DNA of 64,000 bases from Ruegeria sp. HKCCD8929 (GCF_013031405.1 NZ_WPZY01000010.1:104786-168785), one strand, 5' to 3'. Shown: positions 18,554 to 27,644, counted from the stretch's first letter. The notes: generated by a model from the letters alone, not told the origin. Numbers and translations are program-made.

Positions 18554-19726
18554 TTACGTGTCGGGGTTCGAGGCGCCATCGGGCGCCTTTTTCCAACGCT
18601 GGTGGTTGAAGGGGTATAGAAACTGCCGCCAGTAGCCGCGCGGCACCGAATCCCCTACGACACCATAGTTCTCAGGCCATGCCTCATCGGGCAGATGGTG
18701 GGTGCCAAACAGCCAGTCATAGATCGGGAAATGCGAGGCATAATTGATGTCGATCGCCTCACGGTCGCTGCCGTGGTGCCAGTGGTGAAAGCGCGGGGTG
18801 ACGAAGAAGCGTTCGATAAAGCCCAGCTTCCAACCAATATTGGCGTGGATGAAGCTGGAGTAGAAATAGACGATCAGCAGATAGGCCTGAATCGCCTCGG
18901 GCTTGAAGCCCAGCGTGAACATCGGCAGCGCTGTCAGGCTACGCAGGACAGCGATTTCGATGAAATGCATGCGGGCGCCCGCCAGCCAGTCCATCTTTTT
19001 GGTGGAGTGGTGAATGGCGTGGAAATGCCAGAGCGCGGGGAAGGTGTGGAACGCCCGATGCACCCAGTATTGCACGAAATCGGTGGCCGCCATGATGATC
19101 GCCACCTGCACGAAGAAGGGCAGGTTGGTGATATGCATGCGGATATCGTCCAGCGGGATCTGTGCGTTGACGAAATTGGCAGGGGCCAGCGTGACAAAGG
19201 ACAGCACCTGCACCAGCATCGAGCTGACGAGGTAATAGAACATGTCCTCCTGCCATTCGGCGCGGAACACGGTCTGATCGCCGCGCGCAGGGAAGAAGCG
19301 TTCGAGCGGCACGAACAGGAACCCCACGAGCAAGACGTTGACGATGAAATAGTCCAGCCCGAAATACAGGCTCTGCGGCGCTTCGCCCGCATGCTGCGGC
19401 TGGGTGGTCGCCATCAGCGAGGCGATGACCGATAGCCCCAGCGCGGCCCAGCCCAGCGCCTTGCGGCGGCTCAGGATCAGGCTGAGCAGCGACAGCGCGT
19501 ATCCCGCCAGCAGCACAAAGCGCAGAAAGGCGGTGACGTATCCACTGGAATGAACGAATGCGATCTGTGGATACGAAAAAGTTTCGGGGTACCAGCGCAA
19601 CAGCACCAGCAGCAGCCCGGTCAGCGCAGCCAGCAACGCCATGGTGCCGGACAGCCAGCCGCTGCCCAAAGGTCGCTGATCGCGCGGTGTTTCCAGCTGT
19701 TCGATGATGTCCCGAATGAGTTTCAC
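18554..19726 (-). CDS. sterol desaturase/fatty acid hydroxylase family membrane protein
   Basis: About 390 aa. Multiple membrane segments precede the diiron histidine clusters HRAFH, HFHAIHH and, further on, HHWHH, the pattern of the fatty acid hydroxylase superfamily (C-5 sterol desaturase, carotenoid hydroxylase, alkane hydroxylase relatives). A GTG at 19726 with AGGGGAC about 7 bases upstream is the best start; the frame continues to a TTG at 19756. The enzyme probably hydroxylates a lipid in the inner membrane. It lies between rplT and pheS, breaking an otherwise common gene order. The substrate is unknown. Confidence 0.87.
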   Translation of the reverse strand: MKLIRDIIEQLETPRDQRPLGSGWLSGTMALLAALTGLLLVLLRWYPETFSYPQIAFVHSSGYVTAFLRFVLLAGYALSLLSLILSRRKALGWAALGLSVIASLMATTQPQHAGEAPQSLYFGLDYFIVNVLLVGFLFVPLERFFPARGDQTVFRAEWQEDMFYYLVSSMLVQVLSFVTLAPANFVNAQIPLDDIRMHITNLPFFVQVAIIMAATDFVQYWVHRAFHTFPALWHFHAIHHSTKKMDWLAGARMHFIEIAVLRSLTALPMFTLGFKPEAIQAYLLIVYFYSSFIHANIGWKLGFIERFFVTPRFHHWHHGSDREAIDINYASHFPIYDWLFGTHHLPDEAWPENYGVVGDSVPRGYWRQFLYPFNHQRWKKAPDGASNPDT

Positions 19727-19799
19727 GGTCGTCCCCTGCCTCACAATCTCGGGCAATCTGCCATAACAACCCCGTTCTGACGATGGTGGAATTCAATAC

Positions 19800-19833
19800 G
19801 AAAACCGCCGCCCCGGTTGGGACGGCGGTTTCA
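19800..19833 (-). terminator. terminator of rpmI-rplT
   Basis: AAACCGCCG at 19802-19810 and CGGCGGTTT at 19823-19831 form a perfect 9-bp stem, followed on the minus strand by TTTTCGT. It lies 27 bases after the rplT stop. Confidence 0.7.
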
Positions 19834-19857
19834 GGAAATCTCGGGATCTGAGCCTGA

Positions 19858-20223
19858 TCAGGCGGTCAGAGCGGCCTGTGCCTTGGCAACGATTGCGCCG
19901 AACGCTTCGGGCTCGTGCACGGCCAGATCGGCCAAAACCTTACGGTCCACTTCGATGCCGGCCAGGTTCAGGCCGTTGATGAAGCGGGAATAGGTCAGGG
20001 CCTCGTCGTGCGAACGGACAGCAGCGTTGATCCGCTGGATCCACAGCGCGCGGAAGTTGCGCTTGCGGTTCTTGCGGTCGCGGGTTGCGTACTGATTGGC
20101 CTTGTCTACGGCCTGACGGGCAACCTTGAAGGTGCTCTTGCGGCGGCCATAGTAACCTTTGGCGGCCTTGATGACCTTCTTGTGACGGGCGTGAGTTACG
20201 GTTCCACCTTTAACGCGGGACAT
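19858..20223 (-). CDS. rplT: 50S ribosomal protein L20
   Basis: 121 aa, starting [20 protein letters not shown], the canonical L20 N-terminus with its long basic helix. [16 protein letters not shown] is the conserved core. L20 is an early-assembly protein binding 23S rRNA. It lies 15 bases downstream of rpmI, as in most bacteria. Confidence 0.98.
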   Translation of the reverse strand: MSRVKGGTVTHARHKKVIKAAKGYYGRRKSTFKVARQAVDKANQYATRDRKNRKRNFRALWIQRINAAVRSHDEALTYSRFINGLNLAGIEVDRKVLADLAVHEPEAFGAIVAKAQAALTA

Positions 20224-20238
20224 CTCTCAAATCTCCTC

Positions 20239-20439
20239 TTAGCGGTCGTAGGGCATGTAGCCCTTGACGATCTTTGCGTCGGGGGCGGACAGGGTGGTGG
20301 TGCCACGGGCGTCGCGGATGAATTTCTTGGTCCGCTTGATCATGCCGTGACGCTTGCCGGCCTGAGCCGACATGACCTTACCGGTCGCAGTCACCTTAAA
20401 GCGCTTCTTGGCGCTCGACTTTGTCTTCATCTTGGGCAT
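20239..20439 (-). CDS. rpmI: 50S ribosomal protein L35
   Basis: 66 aa, starting [20 protein letters not shown], the standard L35 N-terminus, with AAAGGAG just upstream of the ATG. It forms a two-gene operon with rplT. infC, which often precedes rpmI, is not next to it here. Confidence 0.98.
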   Translation of the reverse strand: MPKMKTKSSAKKRFKVTATGKVMSAQAGKRHGMIKRTKKFIRDARGTTTLSAPDAKIVKGYMPYDR

Positions 20440-20623
20440 TTCCGGCTCCTTTCAAAGGTTCGGTACAAAACGCGACTCGGCATGCCACACTGGCCGGTCA
20501 CGCGATCAGAAGCGCCGTTTACGCAAGTTCGGTCATACTGGCAAGGGGGTTTGGACCGGAATCTGCGCTTTTCAAGCGCCGGTCGGTCACCGGGGCGATC
20601 TGGCCGCCCCGGCGAGTTGTCAC
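20440..20623. other. intergenic region between agcS and rpmI
   Basis: 184 bases. It should contain the rpmI promoter on the minus strand. CCGGGGCG (20590-20597) pairs with CGCCCCGG (20605-20612), a hairpin just after the AGCS symporter stop that may end that operon, although no T-run follows. No small open frame is convincing. Confidence 0.4.
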
Positions 20624-22177
20624 TTAGCCCGCAAACTTGCGGATTTCACCGCTTTTCAGCCGCGAGGCGTAGGATGCAAGCTCCTCACGCACAACTTTCA
20701 TCAGGAAGTAGAGCGCGAAGACGTTCACAACCGCCATGGCAAAGATCGCCGCATCCGAGAAGTCGATGACCGGACCAAGATTGGCGGCGGCACCGATGAC
20801 CACGAAGATGCAGAAGATGATCTTGAACACCAATTCCTTGGTGTGACCTTCACCGAACAGATAGGTCCAGGCCTTGAGGCCGTAATAGGACCAGCTGATC
20901 ATGGTCGAGAAGGCAAACAGGATCACCGCGATCGCAAGGATATACGGGAACCAGCTGAAGGCACTGCCGAAGGCGGCCGAGGTCAGGCTGACGCCGGAGT
21001 TGCCGTCTACTGTGGCAATCGCCGTGCCGGCTTCGTTCAGCATATAATTACCGGTTTCCGGGTCGATGATCATCTGCTGGGTGATGATGATAACCAGGGC
21101 GGTCATGGTGCAGATCACGACCGTGTCGATGAACGGTTCAAGCAGCGAGACGAACCCTTCGGTGATCGGCTCCTTGGTCCGCACGGCCGAGTGTGCGATG
21201 GCCGCCGAGCCAACGCCCGCCTCGTTCGAGAATGCGGCGCGCTTGAAGCCCTGGATCAGCGCACCGACCATGCCGCCCGCGACACCCAGGCCGGTAAAGG
21301 CACCGGCAAAGATCTGGCCAAAGGCCCAGCCGATCTTGTCGGCGTTCATGCCGATGATGACCAAGGCCGTTACCACGTACATCACGCCCATGAACGGCAC
21401 GACTTTTTCCGTCACGCGGGCGATGGACTTGAGGCCACCAACAATCACCAGGAACACGACCGCAGCAAAGACCAGACCGGTGATCCAGCCCGGATAGTCA
21501 CCGACAATGCCGGCGATCTGCTGATGGGCCTGGTTGGCCTGGAACATGTTGCCGCCGCCAAGGGCACCCAGGATACAGAAGATCGAGAACAGAACCGCGA
21601 GGATTTTACCGCCTGGCAGGCCCAGTTCGTTAAAGCCCTTGGACATGTAATACATCGGACCACCGGATACGGTGCCGTCGTCATACTCGTTGCGGTATTT
21701 CACGCCCAGCGTACATTCGGTGAATTTCGACGCCATTCCCAGAAGACCGGCAAGGATCATCCAGAACGTTGCCCCCGGCCCGCCGATACCGACCGCGACG
21801 GCCACACCAGCGATGTTGCCAAGGCCAACCGTCCCCGAAAGCGCGGTCGCCAGCGCCTGAAAGTGGCTGACCTCGCCCGCGTCATTGGGATCGGAGTAGT
21901 CCCCTTTGACCAGGCTGATGGCGTGGCTGAAAAAGCGCATCTGCACGAAGGCAAAGTAGAGCGTGAACACCGACGCGGCGATCACCAGCCACATCACGAT
22001 CCACGGGAAGCCGGTTCCCGGGAACGGTGCAAAGATGAAGCTTACGAAAGGCCCGGTCAGATCGGCAAAGGCCTGATTGATTGTTTCGTCGAGGCCCGGC
22101 GCCTCCTGCGCGGCGGCGGAGCTGGCCAGCAGCGCGGTCGCCGCACCCGCCAGTCCGAATTTGCATGTCTGTTTCAT
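20624..22177 (-). CDS. alanine/glycine:cation symporter (AGCS family)
   Basis: 517 aa, about eleven membrane segments. Diagnostic AGCS stretches include the GPGATFWMILAGLLGMASKFTECTLG region, GGPMYYMSKGF and FSNEAGVGSAAIAHSA. An N-terminal signal-like segment (LAGAATALLASSAAAQ) precedes the family core. These carriers take up alanine or glycine with Na+ or H+. The gene starts 10 bases after a universal stress protein gene and is co-transcribed with it. The divergent Lrp regulator is the obvious candidate controller. Confidence 0.93.
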   Translation of the reverse strand: MKQTCKFGLAGAATALLASSAAAQEAPGLDETINQAFADLTGPFVSFIFAPFPGTGFPWIVMWLVIAASVFTLYFAFVQMRFFSHAISLVKGDYSDPNDAGEVSHFQALATALSGTVGLGNIAGVAVAVGIGGPGATFWMILAGLLGMASKFTECTLGVKYRNEYDDGTVSGGPMYYMSKGFNELGLPGGKILAVLFSIFCILGALGGGNMFQANQAHQQIAGIVGDYPGWITGLVFAAVVFLVIVGGLKSIARVTEKVVPFMGVMYVVTALVIIGMNADKIGWAFGQIFAGAFTGLGVAGGMVGALIQGFKRAAFSNEAGVGSAAIAHSAVRTKEPITEGFVSLLEPFIDTVVICTMTALVIIITQQMIIDPETGNYMLNEAGTAIATVDGNSGVSLTSAAFGSAFSWFPYILAIAVILFAFSTMISWSYYGLKAWTYLFGEGHTKELVFKIIFCIFVVIGAAANLGPVIDFSDAAIFAMAVVNVFALYFLMKVVREELASYASRLKSGEIRKFAG

Positions 22178-22187
22178 CGTCCCTCTC

Positions 22188-22625
22188 CTATTTCACAACG
22201 GTGACCGGAACATCGGCATGCATGACCAGGTTCTGCGTCGCGCTGCCAAAGATGCGTTTGGTAAAGCCATCTGCCGAGGATCGTCCGACCACGATCTGCG
22301 ACCCGTTGTTTTCCACCGTTATGGCGTTCAGCGTTTCGGCCACGTCGCCATGACGCACGACACCTTGCGCGCTGAAACCCGCCGCCTTGAGCGACTCGAC
22401 CGCCGGGGTAACGACCCGCGTCATCGCCGTTTCGATTTCTTCTTCCCTCCGCTTGTGCCGTTGAGCGTTCTCCTCAGGGGTCTGGAATGTGAATGGGGAC
22501 CACTCAATGACATAAACCACCAGCAATTCACTGCCGTCGATCCGTCCTGCCAGATCCTTGGCAAAGGCAATCGCCCGTTCGCCGGCTTCTGTCCCGTCAA
22601 GTCCTATGACAATTTTAGCTGTCAT
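22188..22625 (-). CDS. universal stress protein (UspA family)
   Basis: 145 aa from the ATG at 22625, which has GGAGGA 6 bases upstream. The Usp fold is shown by the N-terminal strand KIVIGLDGTEAGERAIAFA and the ATP-binding motif near the C-terminus (GSQIVVGRSSADGFTKRIFGSATQNLVMHADVPVTVV), which matches G-x2-G-x9-G-S/T. Here it is the first gene of a two-gene unit with an amino-acid symporter, a pairing also seen for Usp proteins that bind or modulate transporters. Confidence 0.93.
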   Translation of the reverse strand: MTAKIVIGLDGTEAGERAIAFAKDLAGRIDGSELLVVYVIEWSPFTFQTPEENAQRHKRREEEIETAMTRVVTPAVESLKAAGFSAQGVVRHGDVAETLNAITVENNGSQIVVGRSSADGFTKRIFGSATQNLVMHADVPVTVVK

Positions 22626-22761
22626 GTCCTTCCTCCGTTTTTTCATTTGATCGGGGATGTTGTTCCCCGACAGGGCAGCCAGATTTGGGAACTCGACTTG
22701 AAGACTGCCCTTACGGAAGTATCAGGAAAAATCACTAGGAAATGGAGATTTTTTTGGGCTA

Positions 22762-22774
22762 TTATCAGTGATAA
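22762..22774. promoter_or_regulatory. candidate Lrp operator between usp and lrp
   Basis: TTATCA-G-TGATAA is a perfect 13-base palindrome, 20 bases before the Lrp gene start, in an A/T-rich 168-base divergent region. Binding by the adjacent Lrp protein is inferred from position. Confidence 0.45.
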
Positions 22775-22793
22775 CTGTCGTTTCTTGGTATTA

Positions 22794-23285
22794 ATGCAGG
22801 GATTTTTACTGATAGACAGAGATTTGGATAAGATCGATCAACGCATCCTGCAGGAGCTTGAGGCCAATGGCCGCCTGCCAATTGTCGAGCTTGCCGCGCG
22901 CGTCAATCTGACGAATACGCCATGCTCGGAACGGGTCAAACGGCTGGAGCGGACCGGCTATATCACCGGCTACAGCGCGGTTGTCGACAAGGAGCGGCTG
23001 GGGCTGGCGCATCTGACGGTCGTTCAGGTGTCCCTTGCGGCAACCGCCGAACAGTCGCTGGACAAATTCAACGAAGCCGTTCGCAAAGTGCCCGAGATTG
23101 AAAGCTGCCTGATGGTTGCAGGCTCTTTCGACTATCTCCTGACGGTGAGAACCCGCGACATCGCGCATTTCCGCATGGTGCTCGGAGAGAAAATCAACAA
23201 GCTACCCGGCATTCATCAGACAAGCTCCTTCACCGTCATGGAGACCGTCAAGGAACCTGTCGGAGTGAAGGCCGTCAGCTATTGA
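22794..23285 (+). CDS. Lrp/AsnC family regulator
   Basis: 163 aa if started at the ATG 22794. The helix-turn-helix (LDKIDQRILQELEANGRLPIVELAARVNLTNTPCSERVKRLE) and the RAM domain (LTVVQVSLAATAEQSLD..., GSFDYLLTVRTRD) are clear. The TPCSERVKRLE recognition helix resembles the PutR-type regulators of proline or amino-acid catabolism. No good ribosome-binding site precedes the ATG, so a slightly different start is possible. It is divergent from the usp-symporter operon, its likely target. Confidence 0.87.
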   Translation: MQGFLLIDRDLDKIDQRILQELEANGRLPIVELAARVNLTNTPCSERVKRLERTGYITGYSAVVDKERLGLAHLTVVQVSLAATAEQSLDKFNEAVRKVPEIESCLMVAGSFDYLLTVRTRDIAHFRMVLGEKINKLPGIHQTSSFTVMETVKEPVGVKAVSY

Positions 23286-23300
23286 AATGTCAGGCGACCA

Positions 23301-24746
23301 TCAGCCCGGATCAGTGTTATAGATCAGGCGCTCGTCACAGGGCGCGATCCGCAGAATGTTGGTGGTGCCGGGCACGTTGAAGGGCACACCGGCGGTCACC
23401 ACGATCTGATCCGTCTCGATGGCAAACCCACCGGCCCGCGCCGCCCGCGCAGCGCTGACCACCGCGCTTTTGAACCGCTCCAGCTCGGGCGTCATCACGC
23501 AGTTGCAACCCCAGCTCAGGCATAGCCTGCGCGCGGTGCCCTGCAGCGAGGTCATGGCGATGATCGGCACGCCGGGCCGTTCGCGCGCGGTCAGCAGGGC
23601 GGTCGTACCGCTCTGGGTGAAACAGCAGATCGCCTTGATATCGGTCTTTTCCGCGATCTCGCGCGCAGCGGCCACGATACCGTCGGCGATCGTGGTGCCC
23701 ATCGCGCTGCGGGACGCGGCGATGATCTGGGTATAGGTCGGATCGGCCTCGACCTCGGTCGCCACTTTGTCCATCGTTTGTACGGCTTCGATCGGATACC
23801 CGCCAGCCGCCGATTCCGCGCTGAGCATGATGGCATCCGTTCCTTCATAGATGGCAGTGGCCACGTCCGAAACCTCGGCGCGCGTGGGCATCGGGCTTTC
23901 GATCATGCTTTCCAGCATCTGGGTCGCCACGATCACAGGTTTGGCCGCCGCCCGGCAGCGCCGCACCAGCCGCTTCTGGATCGGCGGCACTGCCGAGACC
24001 GGCAATTCCACTCCCAGATCGCCCCGTGCCACCATGATCCCGTCCGAGGCATCGAGGATTTCATCAAACGCCTCGACCGCCGCCGGTTTCTCGATCTTCG
24101 ACAGGATCGCGGCACGGCCATCGGCGAGCGAGCGCGCCTCGAACACGTCCTTGGCCCGCTGCACGAAACTCAGTGCCAGCCAGTCCACACCCAACTGGCA
24201 CACGAATTCCAGATCAGAACGGTCCTTGTCCGACAGCGCCGCCAGGGGCAGCACAACATCCGGCACGTTCACCCCCTTGCGGTTCGAGATCGTGCCACCG
24301 GTCACCACCACACAATCGGCGAAATCCGCGCCACAGCTTTCGACGCGCAGACGGATCTTGCCGTCATTGACCAGCAGATGCGCACCGGTTTCCAGCGCCT
24401 CGAAAATCTCGCGATGCGGCAGGCACACGCGCGAGGCATCGCCGGGTGCTTCGTCCAGATCCAGCCGGAATGCCGCGCCCTCTTCCAGCTCTTCGGCGTC
24501 ATTGGCAAAGACACCCACGCGCAGCTTGGGACCCTGAAGATCGGCCAGAATCGCAATCGTGCTGTCCAGATCCTTTTCCACCTGCCGGATGATGCGGTGC
24601 TTTTCGCGAATCTCGTCATGGCTGCCGTGGCTCATGTTCAGACGGAAAACGTCCGCCCCGGCCTCGTGCAGCGCGCGGATCACGTCATAGTCTTCCGACG
24701 CCGGTCCCAGCGTCGCCACGATTTTCACATTTCTCAGGCGTCGCAC
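23301..24746 (-). CDS. pyk: pyruvate kinase
   Basis: 481 aa from a GTG at 24746 (MRRLRNVKIVATLGPASEDYD), preceded by GAGGAG at about 9 bases; this matches typical starts in the group. Active-site motifs include FRLNMSHGSHDE, the phosphate-transfer Lys region ILSKIEKPAAVEAFDEI, and MVARGDLGVELP. The C-terminal domain carries FTQSGTTALLTARERP, the effector/nucleotide region. It converts phosphoenolpyruvate and ADP to pyruvate and ATP. It converges with the Lrp gene across only 15 bases. Confidence 0.97.
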   Translation of the reverse strand: MRRLRNVKIVATLGPASEDYDVIRALHEAGADVFRLNMSHGSHDEIREKHRIIRQVEKDLDSTIAILADLQGPKLRVGVFANDAEELEEGAAFRLDLDEAPGDASRVCLPHREIFEALETGAHLLVNDGKIRLRVESCGADFADCVVVTGGTISNRKGVNVPDVVLPLAALSDKDRSDLEFVCQLGVDWLALSFVQRAKDVFEARSLADGRAAILSKIEKPAAVEAFDEILDASDGIMVARGDLGVELPVSAVPPIQKRLVRRCRAAAKPVIVATQMLESMIESPMPTRAEVSDVATAIYEGTDAIMLSAESAAGGYPIEAVQTMDKVATEVEADPTYTQIIAASRSAMGTTIADGIVAAAREIAEKTDIKAICCFTQSGTTALLTARERPGVPIIAMTSLQGTARRLCLSWGCNCVMTPELERFKSAVVSAARAARAGGFAIETDQIVVTAGVPFNVPGTTNILRIAPCDERLIYNTDPG

Positions 24747-24863
24747 GTCCCTGATCTCCTCAATTCGCAAATGTTACCGCAAACAGCGCTTGAGGCCGCT
24801 TATCGCGCAATTCCCTTTCGCAGGCAACTGCCCTACACCTGCGGCAAACAAGATGACAGGCTG

Positions 24864-25601
24864 ATGACATATTCTCCGTTCTTCATTCACGGCGAGGACA
24901 GGCCGTCCCGCTGGCTGATCACATGCGATCATGCAACCAATACCGTACCGCCCGAAGTCAACGGCGGCGACCTTGGCCTGCCGCGTGAGGATATGGAGCG
25001 CCATATCGCCTATGATGTCGGCGCCTATGAAGTGTCGAAACATCTGGGCGAAATCCTGAACGCCCCGGTGATCGCCGCCAATTTCTCGCGTCTGGTGATC
25101 GATCCCAACCGCGGTGAGGACGATCCGACCTTGCTTATGAAGCTCTATGACGGCTCGATCATTCCCGGCAACCGCCATGCCAACGCGACCGAGCGCGAGC
25201 GGCGGCTGAACATGTGCTATCGCCCCTATCACGAGGCGCTGGCGCGGATGGCCGCCCTGCCGCACGCGGTGATCGTTTCGATGCACTCCTTTACGCGCCA
25301 GTTGCGGGGCCGCGATCCGCGCCCGTGGGAGATCGGAGTGCTCTATACGCAGGACGAACGCTTCTCACGCCCGTTCATCGAACGGCTGAGGGCCGAGGGC
25401 GATCTGACGGTGGGCGAGAACGAGCCCTATACCGGCTATCTGCCCGGCGACGCCATCGACAAGCACGGCACGGCGCATAACCGCCCAAATGCCCTCATCG
25501 AATTGCGTAATGACCTGATCGCCGACCACGCCGGTCAGCGCGCCTGGGCCGAACGCCTGGCCCCGATTCTGGAAGCGGCCCTGGAAGACTCAGGCGTCTG
25601 A
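24864..25601 (+). CDS. N-formylglutamate amidohydrolase family protein
   Basis: 245 aa. LITCDHATNTVPPEV near the N-terminus and VIVSMHSFTRQLRG in the middle carry the metal-binding His/Asp residues of the FGase family; NRPNALIELRNDLI is the conserved C-terminal motif. HutG-type members hydrolyse N-formyl-L-glutamate in histidine degradation, but no hut genes are nearby, so another N-formyl amino acid is possible. The ATG at 24864 follows a stop in the same frame region and has only a weak ribosome-binding site. Confidence 0.88.
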   Translation: MTYSPFFIHGEDRPSRWLITCDHATNTVPPEVNGGDLGLPREDMERHIAYDVGAYEVSKHLGEILNAPVIAANFSRLVIDPNRGEDDPTLLMKLYDGSIIPGNRHANATERERRLNMCYRPYHEALARMAALPHAVIVSMHSFTRQLRGRDPRPWEIGVLYTQDERFSRPFIERLRAEGDLTVGENEPYTGYLPGDAIDKHGTAHNRPNALIELRNDLIADHAGQRAWAERLAPILEAALEDSGV

Positions 25602-25712
25602 CGCGGGGTCATATGCTCCCCAATTCGACCCTCACATTCTTGTGAGGGCGCTCTTGCGACCCCATATAAATAGGGAAGGCCCAACAGGAAATTCCACGAA
25701 CAGGAGGCGCAG

Positions 25713-25952
25713 ATGACCCATGAAACCCTGACTGCCGTCTTCGGATGGATGACCGTGCTGAACCTTGGCCTGCTGATCTTCAGCACGCTGATGGTGCTGG
25801 TTCTGCAGGACTGGGCCGTGCGCGTGCATGGCCGGATGTTCCAGATGGAGCCGGCGGATGTGCGCAAGGCGTATTTCAAGTACCTCGCCAACTACAAGGT
25901 GCTGACGCTGGTGTTCTGCCTGATGCCCTGGCTGGCGCTGAAACTGGCCTGA
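25713..25952 (+). CDS. small two-helix membrane protein, DUF6868-like
   Basis: 79 aa with a strong AGGAGG ribosome-binding site 6 bases before the ATG. Two membrane segments (residues about 8-30 and 58-78) flank a short amphipathic loop containing GRMFQM and YFKYLANYK. The pattern fits the DUF6868 family of small alphaproteobacterial/gammaproteobacterial membrane proteins. A terminator follows, so it is transcribed alone. Function is unknown. Confidence 0.75.
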   Translation: MTHETLTAVFGWMTVLNLGLLIFSTLMVLVLQDWAVRVHGRMFQMEPADVRKAYFKYLANYKVLTLVFCLMPWLALKLA

Positions 25953-25975
25953 TCCTATGGCCTGAAACCAACCGC

Positions 25976-26004
25976 AGGGGGCCTGCCGGCCCCCTCTTTT
26001 GTTG
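25976..26004 (+). terminator. rho-independent terminator
   Basis: AGGGGGCC (25976-25983) pairs with GGCCCCCT (25988-25995) around TGCC, followed by CTTTTGTTG. It ends the DUF6868-like gene. Confidence 0.85.
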
Positions 26005-26069
26005 TAACCGGGGGCGTTGATTGCTACCTCGGGCACAGGGACGCCAAATACTCACTTCGGAGCCAAGAC

Positions 26070-26384
26070 ATGGACCAGCAGACCGAAATCGAACTCCAGG
26101 CCGCCGCCTTTCGCCGCCTTCAGAAACACCTGATGGAGGACCGGACGGATGTGCAGAACATCGACATGATGAATTTGGCCGGCTTTTGCCGCAACTGCCT
26201 GGCGCGCTGGTATCAGGAGGCGGCCAACGACAAGGGCATCGAGATGGACAAGAATACGGCCCGCGAGGTTTTCTACGGCATGACCATGGACGAGTGGAAA
26301 GCCAATTATCAGACCGAGGCGAGTGCCGAGAAACAGGCCGCCTTTAAGGTCGCGTTCGAGGAAAACGTGCACAAGAAGGGCTGA
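26070..26384 (+). CDS. DUF1244 domain-containing protein
   Basis: 104 aa. The core, from FRRLQKHLMEDRTDVQNIDMMNLAGFCRNCLARWY to AREVFYGMTMDEWKANYQ, is the DUF1244 signature. The conserved CRNCLARW pair of cysteines and the MxxxEWK end are present. Members are small, mostly helical cytoplasmic proteins of unknown function. Its 3' end overlaps the convergent CoA-transferase gene by 41 bases. Confidence 0.88.
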   Translation: MDQQTEIELQAAAFRRLQKHLMEDRTDVQNIDMMNLAGFCRNCLARWYQEAANDKGIEMDKNTAREVFYGMTMDEWKANYQTEASAEKQAAFKVAFEENVHKKG

Positions 26385-27561
26385 ACACTACTCCCCGCGC
26401 GGCCAGATCGTTGAATGTGGCCGCGTCGATGCCCAACTCTTCCAGCACCGCCCGGCTGTCGGCCCCATGGGCGCGGGGCGCGCTGTCCAGCGAAGGCGTG
26501 CCGCGGTCATAAGTAAAGCCGGCCACCGCGAACCGGTCCTGCCCGACCTGCTGCACCACGTTGCGGGCCCCAAATTGCGGCTCATCCAGCGCTTCGGACA
26601 GCCCCCTCACCCGCGCGGCGGGAACGTGATGAGTGTTCAGGATCTCCTCCCACTCCGCCGCCGTTTTGCCGCGCAAAACACCGGCCAGTAGCGCAGCGTC
26701 GCCTTCCCTGCGCCCGGCAATCTCTGCGCGTGGTGTCGCGGCCAACTCATCGGCCACCGCATCCTCTCCAACCGCCCGCATCAGGTTCGCCATCTGAGCG
26801 TTGGTATGGGCCCCGATCATCAGAGTGCCTTCAGCGGTCTCATAGGTCGCATAACCCGCCAGCGACGGATCCCGATTACCGTGCGGCCTGGGCGCCACTC
26901 CGGTCGCCAGCGTCGTTGCGGTGTGCGAGTTCATTAGCATCAGCGCACAATCGGCCATCGCAACGTCGATCCGCCGCCCCTGCCCTGTCAGCGCCCGGCC
27001 ATAAAGCGCCGCCGAGATCGCCAGCGCCGCCTGCGCGCCGGTGCCGTAGTCGACCATGGCCGGACCGACCCTGACCGGATCGCTCCCGGCCTCGCCATTG
27101 GCGGCCATCACGCCCGCATAGGCCTGAATCACAACGTCGTAGGCGGGATGCGCCGCCTTGGGACCGGTCGCCCCGAACCCGCTGATGGCGCAATAGATCA
27201 GATCGGGTTTAAGCGCCGCCAGCCGGTCATAACCCAGCCCCAACTCCTCGACCGCGTGCGCGGTATAGTTCTGCACCACCACATCCGCCGTCGCCAGCAA
27301 CCGGTCGAAGATTGCTCGCCCTGCGTCGGATTTCAGATCCAGCGCCAGTGCCCGCTTGCCGCCTCCCTGCGCCTGAAAGGAGAGCCCCATTCCGGCCGCG
27401 TTCAGCTCCGCATCGGCTCCATCCGCACGCGTCATGTCGGGCCGGTCCACCGGCTCGATCTTGATCACCTTGGCACCCAACACGCCCAGCTGATAAGCGC
27501 AGAACGGCCCGGCAAAGACATGTGTCAGATCCAGAACTCGCAGCCCCTCGAATGGTCGCAT
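26344..27561 (-). CDS. CaiB/BaiF (family III) CoA-transferase
   Basis: 405 aa. The N-terminus MRPFEGLRVLDLTHVFAGPFCAYQLGVLGAKVIKIE holds the CoA-binding Rossmann part; a catalytic Asp is expected in the conserved block around KPDLIYCAISGFGATGP...AYDVVIQAYAGVMA. The length is standard for this family, which moves CoA between carboxylic acids. The ATG at 27561 has GGGAGGA 7 bases upstream, but that sequence is also the 3' arm of a hairpin. The nearby mcl1 makes a mesaconate/malate-type acid conceivable, but nothing in the sequence proves the substrate. Its 3' end overlaps the DUF1244 gene. Confidence 0.9.
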   Translation of the reverse strand: MRPFEGLRVLDLTHVFAGPFCAYQLGVLGAKVIKIEPVDRPDMTRADGADAELNAAGMGLSFQAQGGGKRALALDLKSDAGRAIFDRLLATADVVVQNYTAHAVEELGLGYDRLAALKPDLIYCAISGFGATGPKAAHPAYDVVIQAYAGVMAANGEAGSDPVRVGPAMVDYGTGAQAALAISAALYGRALTGQGRRIDVAMADCALMLMNSHTATTLATGVAPRPHGNRDPSLAGYATYETAEGTLMIGAHTNAQMANLMRAVGEDAVADELAATPRAEIAGRREGDAALLAGVLRGKTAAEWEEILNTHHVPAARVRGLSEALDEPQFGARNVVQQVGQDRFAVAGFTYDRGTPSLDSAPRAHGADSRAVLEELGIDAATFNDLAARGVVFSPSCARFPRTRP

Positions 27562-27562
27562 G

Positions 27563-27600
27563 AAAAATCCTCCCACCGGCAGGCTAGCAGCGGGAGGATT
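27563..27600 (-). promoter_or_regulatory. terminator-like hairpin enclosing the CoA-transferase RBS
   Basis: On the minus strand AATCCTCCC (27600-27592) pairs perfectly with GGGAGGATT (27574-27566) across a 17-base loop, followed at once by TTTC and the ATG at 27561. The hairpin could end the upstream D-amino-acid operon and also bury the ribosome-binding site of the CoA-transferase in read-through RNA. Confidence 0.6.
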
Positions 27601-27644
27601 GGAAAACGGTCCGTTTTCGTCAGGTTGGGGTCGGTTTTGCCGCT

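Noticed and set aside
20372..22204. 610-codon open frame on the plus strand
   Set aside because: Antisense to the AGCS symporter and rpmI, which are unmistakable; the translated product is a shadow.
22077..22793. N-terminal extension of the second Lrp regulator
   Set aside because: It overlaps usp and the symporter on the other strand; the Lrp family fold starts only near 22,815.
23778..24863. N-terminal extension of the N-formylglutamate amidohydrolase frame
   Set aside because: It runs antisense through pyruvate kinase. The family N-terminus begins at the ATG 24864.
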